Shown here: one piece after another, positions 62,342-64,000 of the stretch | Layout of the letters: each line of letters starts with the position of its first letter | How positions within the stretch are numbered: the first letter of the stretch is position 1 | From: Rhizobium deserti | GTDB taxonomy: Bacteria; Pseudomonadota; Alphaproteobacteria; Rhizobiales; Rhizobiaceae | Length of the DNA stretch: 64,000 nt | Direction of reading: 5' to 3' | Assembly: GCF_004358025.1 (NCBI RefSeq) | Contig: NZ_SMTL01000007.1 | Coordinates: 124,001 to 188,000 of the forward strand | The notes under the pieces: model-generated | Databases searched by the model: none | Told to the model about the DNA's origin: nothing | Seen by the model: the letters and a program-made list of their open reading frames with translations, nothing else | Translations under genes and position numbers: made by a program

Positions 62342-62367
62342 CTGCGCGCGGAAATCTCCGCGCGCAG
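62342..62367 (+). terminator. hairpin after the binding-protein gene
   Basis: CTGCGCGCGGA and TCCGCGCGCAG form a perfect 11-bp stem with a 4-base loop, 8 bases after the stop codon. No T run follows, so it looks like an mRNA-stabilising or attenuating hairpin inside the operon. Confidence 0.65.
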
Positions 62368-62396
62368 TCCCCCCGCGAAATAGGATTGCAGGTTTC

Positions 62397-63404
62397 ATGA
62401 AAGTTACGGACAGGCGCAGGCTTCGCAATCGCGACGTGTCGTTCACGGTGATGGGGCTCGGCTGCGCCCAGATGGGCAATCTTTACCGGCTGACCAGCTA
62501 TGCGGAGTCGCTCAACGCCTTCGATACCGCCTGGGAGGCAGGCATCCGCTATTTCGATACCGCGCCTCTCTATGGCTATACCAGAGCCGAGCGCCGTCTT
62601 GGAACCATGCTGACCGACAAGCTGCGCGAGGACTATGTCGTCAGCACCAAGGTCGGTCGGATCATGGTCCCCGACAATACCGTCGGCCCTGAAGAGGACG
62701 CCTATGTGGCGCCCCTGCCGTTCCGCCCGGCCTACGATTACAGCTATGATGGGGTGATGCGCTCCTTCGACGCAAGCCGCCAGCGGATCGGCGTGTTCTC
62801 GCCCGACATTCTCTATGTCCACGATATCGGCAGGATGACGCATGGCGATCGTCACGACCACTATTGGAGCCAGTTGACGACGGGCGGTGGTTTCCGTGCC
62901 CTCGGTGAGCTGCGCGATGCCGGGCTCGTCAAGGCTGTCGGTCTCGGCGTCAATGAATGGCAGGCGGTGTCGGATGCGATGGATGTATTCGACATCGACG
63001 TGGCCATGCTCGCCGGTCGCTATACGCTGCTGGAACAGGAAAGCCTCGCGCTGCTCGATCGCTGCCAACGCGAAGGTGTCGGCATCGTCGTCGCGGGGGC
63101 GTTCAATTCCGGTATTCTCGCCGGCAATCGCAAATTCAACTATGCCGATGCGCCCGCCGATATACTCGCCGGCGTTGAGGTGGTTGAAACGGCGTGCGAG
63201 ACGGAGGGTGTCACTATGCAGGCGGCAGCCCTGGTCTTCCCGCTCCTGCATCCGGCCGTGGTAACGGTCGTCTCGGGCGCACGCAACGGTGAGCAATTGG
63301 CCGCCAATATCGCCTGGTTCGAGCAGGAAATCGCCGCTTCGTTCTGGACCCGGCTGAAGGAAAAAGGCGTGATCTCGGCCGATGCGCCGGTCGGGAGCGT
63401 TTGA
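62397..63404 (+). CDS. aldo/keto reductase (L-fucose/D-threo-aldose 1-dehydrogenase-like)
   Basis: This 335-residue TIM-barrel oxidoreductase has AKR active-site residues in YFDTAPLYGYTRAERRLG (Asp, Tyr), VVSTKVGR (Lys) and LYVHDIGRM (His). The lack of an SDR or GMC fold and the neighbourhood suggest oxidation of an aldose at C1 to the lactone, as in L-fucose or D-threo-aldose dehydrogenase. The fuconolactonase-like gene follows 4 bases later. Confidence 0.88.
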   Translation: MKVTDRRRLRNRDVSFTVMGLGCAQMGNLYRLTSYAESLNAFDTAWEAGIRYFDTAPLYGYTRAERRLGTMLTDKLREDYVVSTKVGRIMVPDNTVGPEEDAYVAPLPFRPAYDYSYDGVMRSFDASRQRIGVFSPDILYVHDIGRMTHGDRHDHYWSQLTTGGGFRALGELRDAGLVKAVGLGVNEWQAVSDAMDVFDIDVAMLAGRYTLLEQESLALLDRCQREGVGIVVAGAFNSGILAGNRKFNYADAPADILAGVEVVETACETEGVTMQAAALVFPLLHPAVVTVVSGARNGEQLAANIAWFEQEIAASFWTRLKEKGVISADAPVGSV

Positions 63405-63408
63405 GGTC

Positions 63409-64000
63409 ATGATGATCGACGCCCACCAGCATTTCTGGCTGCTGAAGGACCGGCAGGGCGGCTGGCCGCCACCGGAGCTTGCCGCTATCCACCGCGATTT
63501 CCTGCCGCCGGATCTTGCGCCGCAGTTCAAGGATGCGGGCGTCGAGGGGACGGTGCTGGTTCAGTCGCTGCCGAGCGTCGAGGATACCCGCTTCATGCTG
63601 GATCTGGCGGAGCACACAGATTTCATCCTCGGCGTCGTCGGCTGGGTCGATCTGAAAGCGGCCGATGCGCCTTCTGTGATTGCCCGACTGGCGCGCGCAC
63701 CGAAGCTCAAAGGGCTGAGGCCGATGCTTCAGGATATCTCGGATGACGACTGGATCACCGATCCAGCCCTGGATCCGGCTATCGAAGCGATGCAGGCAAA
63801 CAGCCTCGTCTTCGATGCACTCGTCCTTCCTCGACATTTAGGATCGTTGGAAATCTTTGCACGCCGTTATCCTGATCTGTCCATCGTCGTCGACCACGGC
63901 GCCAAGCCGGTGATTGCGGAAGGCCTATATTCGGAATGGCGGGCGCCCATGCAGCGCCTTGCGGCACTCGACAACGTCTGGTGCAAGCTGTCCGGCCTGC
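63409..64000 (+). CDS. amidohydrolase-family lactonase (L-fuconolactonase-like), 3' end cut by window
   Basis: The first 197 residues are present and the frame runs off the window. The start MMIDAHQHFW carries the metal motif H-x-H of amidohydrolase family 2. Later blocks are GVEGTVLVQSLPSVEDT, VGWVDL, GLRPMLQ and VVDHGAKP. This matches L-fuconolactonase-type sugar lactonases, which open the lactone made by the preceding aldose dehydrogenase. GAGG precedes the paired ATG (63409/63412). A sugar-acid dehydratase would be expected just beyond the window. Confidence 0.85.
   Translation, partial: MMIDAHQHFWLLKDRQGGWPPPELAAIHRDFLPPDLAPQFKDAGVEGTVLVQSLPSVEDTRFMLDLAEHTDFILGVVGWVDLKAADAPSVIARLARAPKLKGLRPMLQDISDDDWITDPALDPAIEAMQANSLVFDALVLPRHLGSLEIFARRYPDLSIVVDHGAKPVIAEGLYSEWRAPMQRLAALDNVWCKLSGL

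Noticed and set aside
62025-63530. 501-codon minus-strand frame opposite the binding protein and aldo/keto reductase
   Set aside because: Antisense shadow of two conserved genes; it also runs across the lactonase start.
1-64000. tRNA or rRNA genes, CRISPR arrays, complete insertion sequences, riboswitches
   Set aside because: None was recognisable on reading the intergenic regions; no CCA-ending cloverleaf, regular direct repeats, transposase or known riboswitch core was seen. A covariance-model scan could still find a small RNA.

Overview
The window looks like a piece of a Rhizobiaceae (Rhizobium/Agrobacterium-type) genome. The evidence is high-GC coding sequence, a PutR-PutA pair, many ABC and TRAP importers, LacI, GntR and LysR regulators, and stress-type promoters of the alphaproteobacterial GGAAC-N18-TT form. 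It is dense in catabolic operons with few housekeeping genes (htpG, recQ), which suggests a secondary replicon or an accessory-rich chromosomal arm. That placement is inference. I saw no rRNA, tRNA, CRISPR array or complete insertion sequence.

Layout. 1-1663: end of a KDPGal aldolase gene and a ureohydrolase. 1770-5116 (minus): htpG, with two perfect FNR/FixK-like palindromes upstream, and a degenerate tyrosine recombinase. 5365-11714 (minus): an operon of an argininosuccinate-lyase-like C-N lyase, a polar amino-acid ABC importer, an MmgE/PrpD protein and a polysaccharide-deacetylase-fold protein, with a divergent LysR gene. This set matches the logic of iminodisuccinate breakdown (epimerase plus C-N lyase). 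13006-13965: an alpha/beta hydrolase. 14172-22505: a tightly coupled MalFGK-type ABC operon that continues into a glycerophosphodiesterase fused to a LacI repressor, an inositol-monophosphatase-family phosphatase and a second LacI gene. This is the enzyme logic of phosphodiester-opine (agrocinopine) or glycerophosphodiester use. 22460-29276: a LysR-like regulator with two winged-helix domains, divergent from a hydantoinase, carbamoylase, DUF917 and urocanase-like operon that could turn a modified urocanate into glutamate.

29285-33561: putR and bifunctional putA. 33698-35557: recQ. 35565-39874 (minus): an amino-acid-type ABC importer with a 2-hydroxyacid dehydrogenase and a small dimeric alpha/beta-barrel protein. 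40019-43352: a membrane GGDEF-EAL protein divergent from a SAM-methyltransferase-like protein. 43520-54170: a sugar-acid locus with an enolase-superfamily dehydratase, a DMT exporter, a TRAP transporter, an XylX-like FAH-family dehydratase, a GntR regulator, an FAD-linked oxidase, a DenD-like dehydrogenase and a 3-hydroxyisobutyrate-dehydrogenase-family enzyme. Candidate FCD-GntR operators lie in two of its intergenic regions. 54394-57830: a GH15 enzyme, an SMP-30 lactonase, a DUF2934 protein and a 60-residue protein. Three of these have stress-sigma-like promoters. 57848-64000: a GntR regulator divergent from a ribose-type ABC importer, an aldo/keto reductase and a fuconolactonase-like amidohydrolase cut by the window end, probably an oxidative L-fucose-type pathway.

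The most unusual items are the GDPD-LacI fusion, the double-HTH LysR, the urocanase paralog that has lost the family cysteine inside a thiohydantoin-like pathway cluster, and the C-N lyase/epimerase operon.
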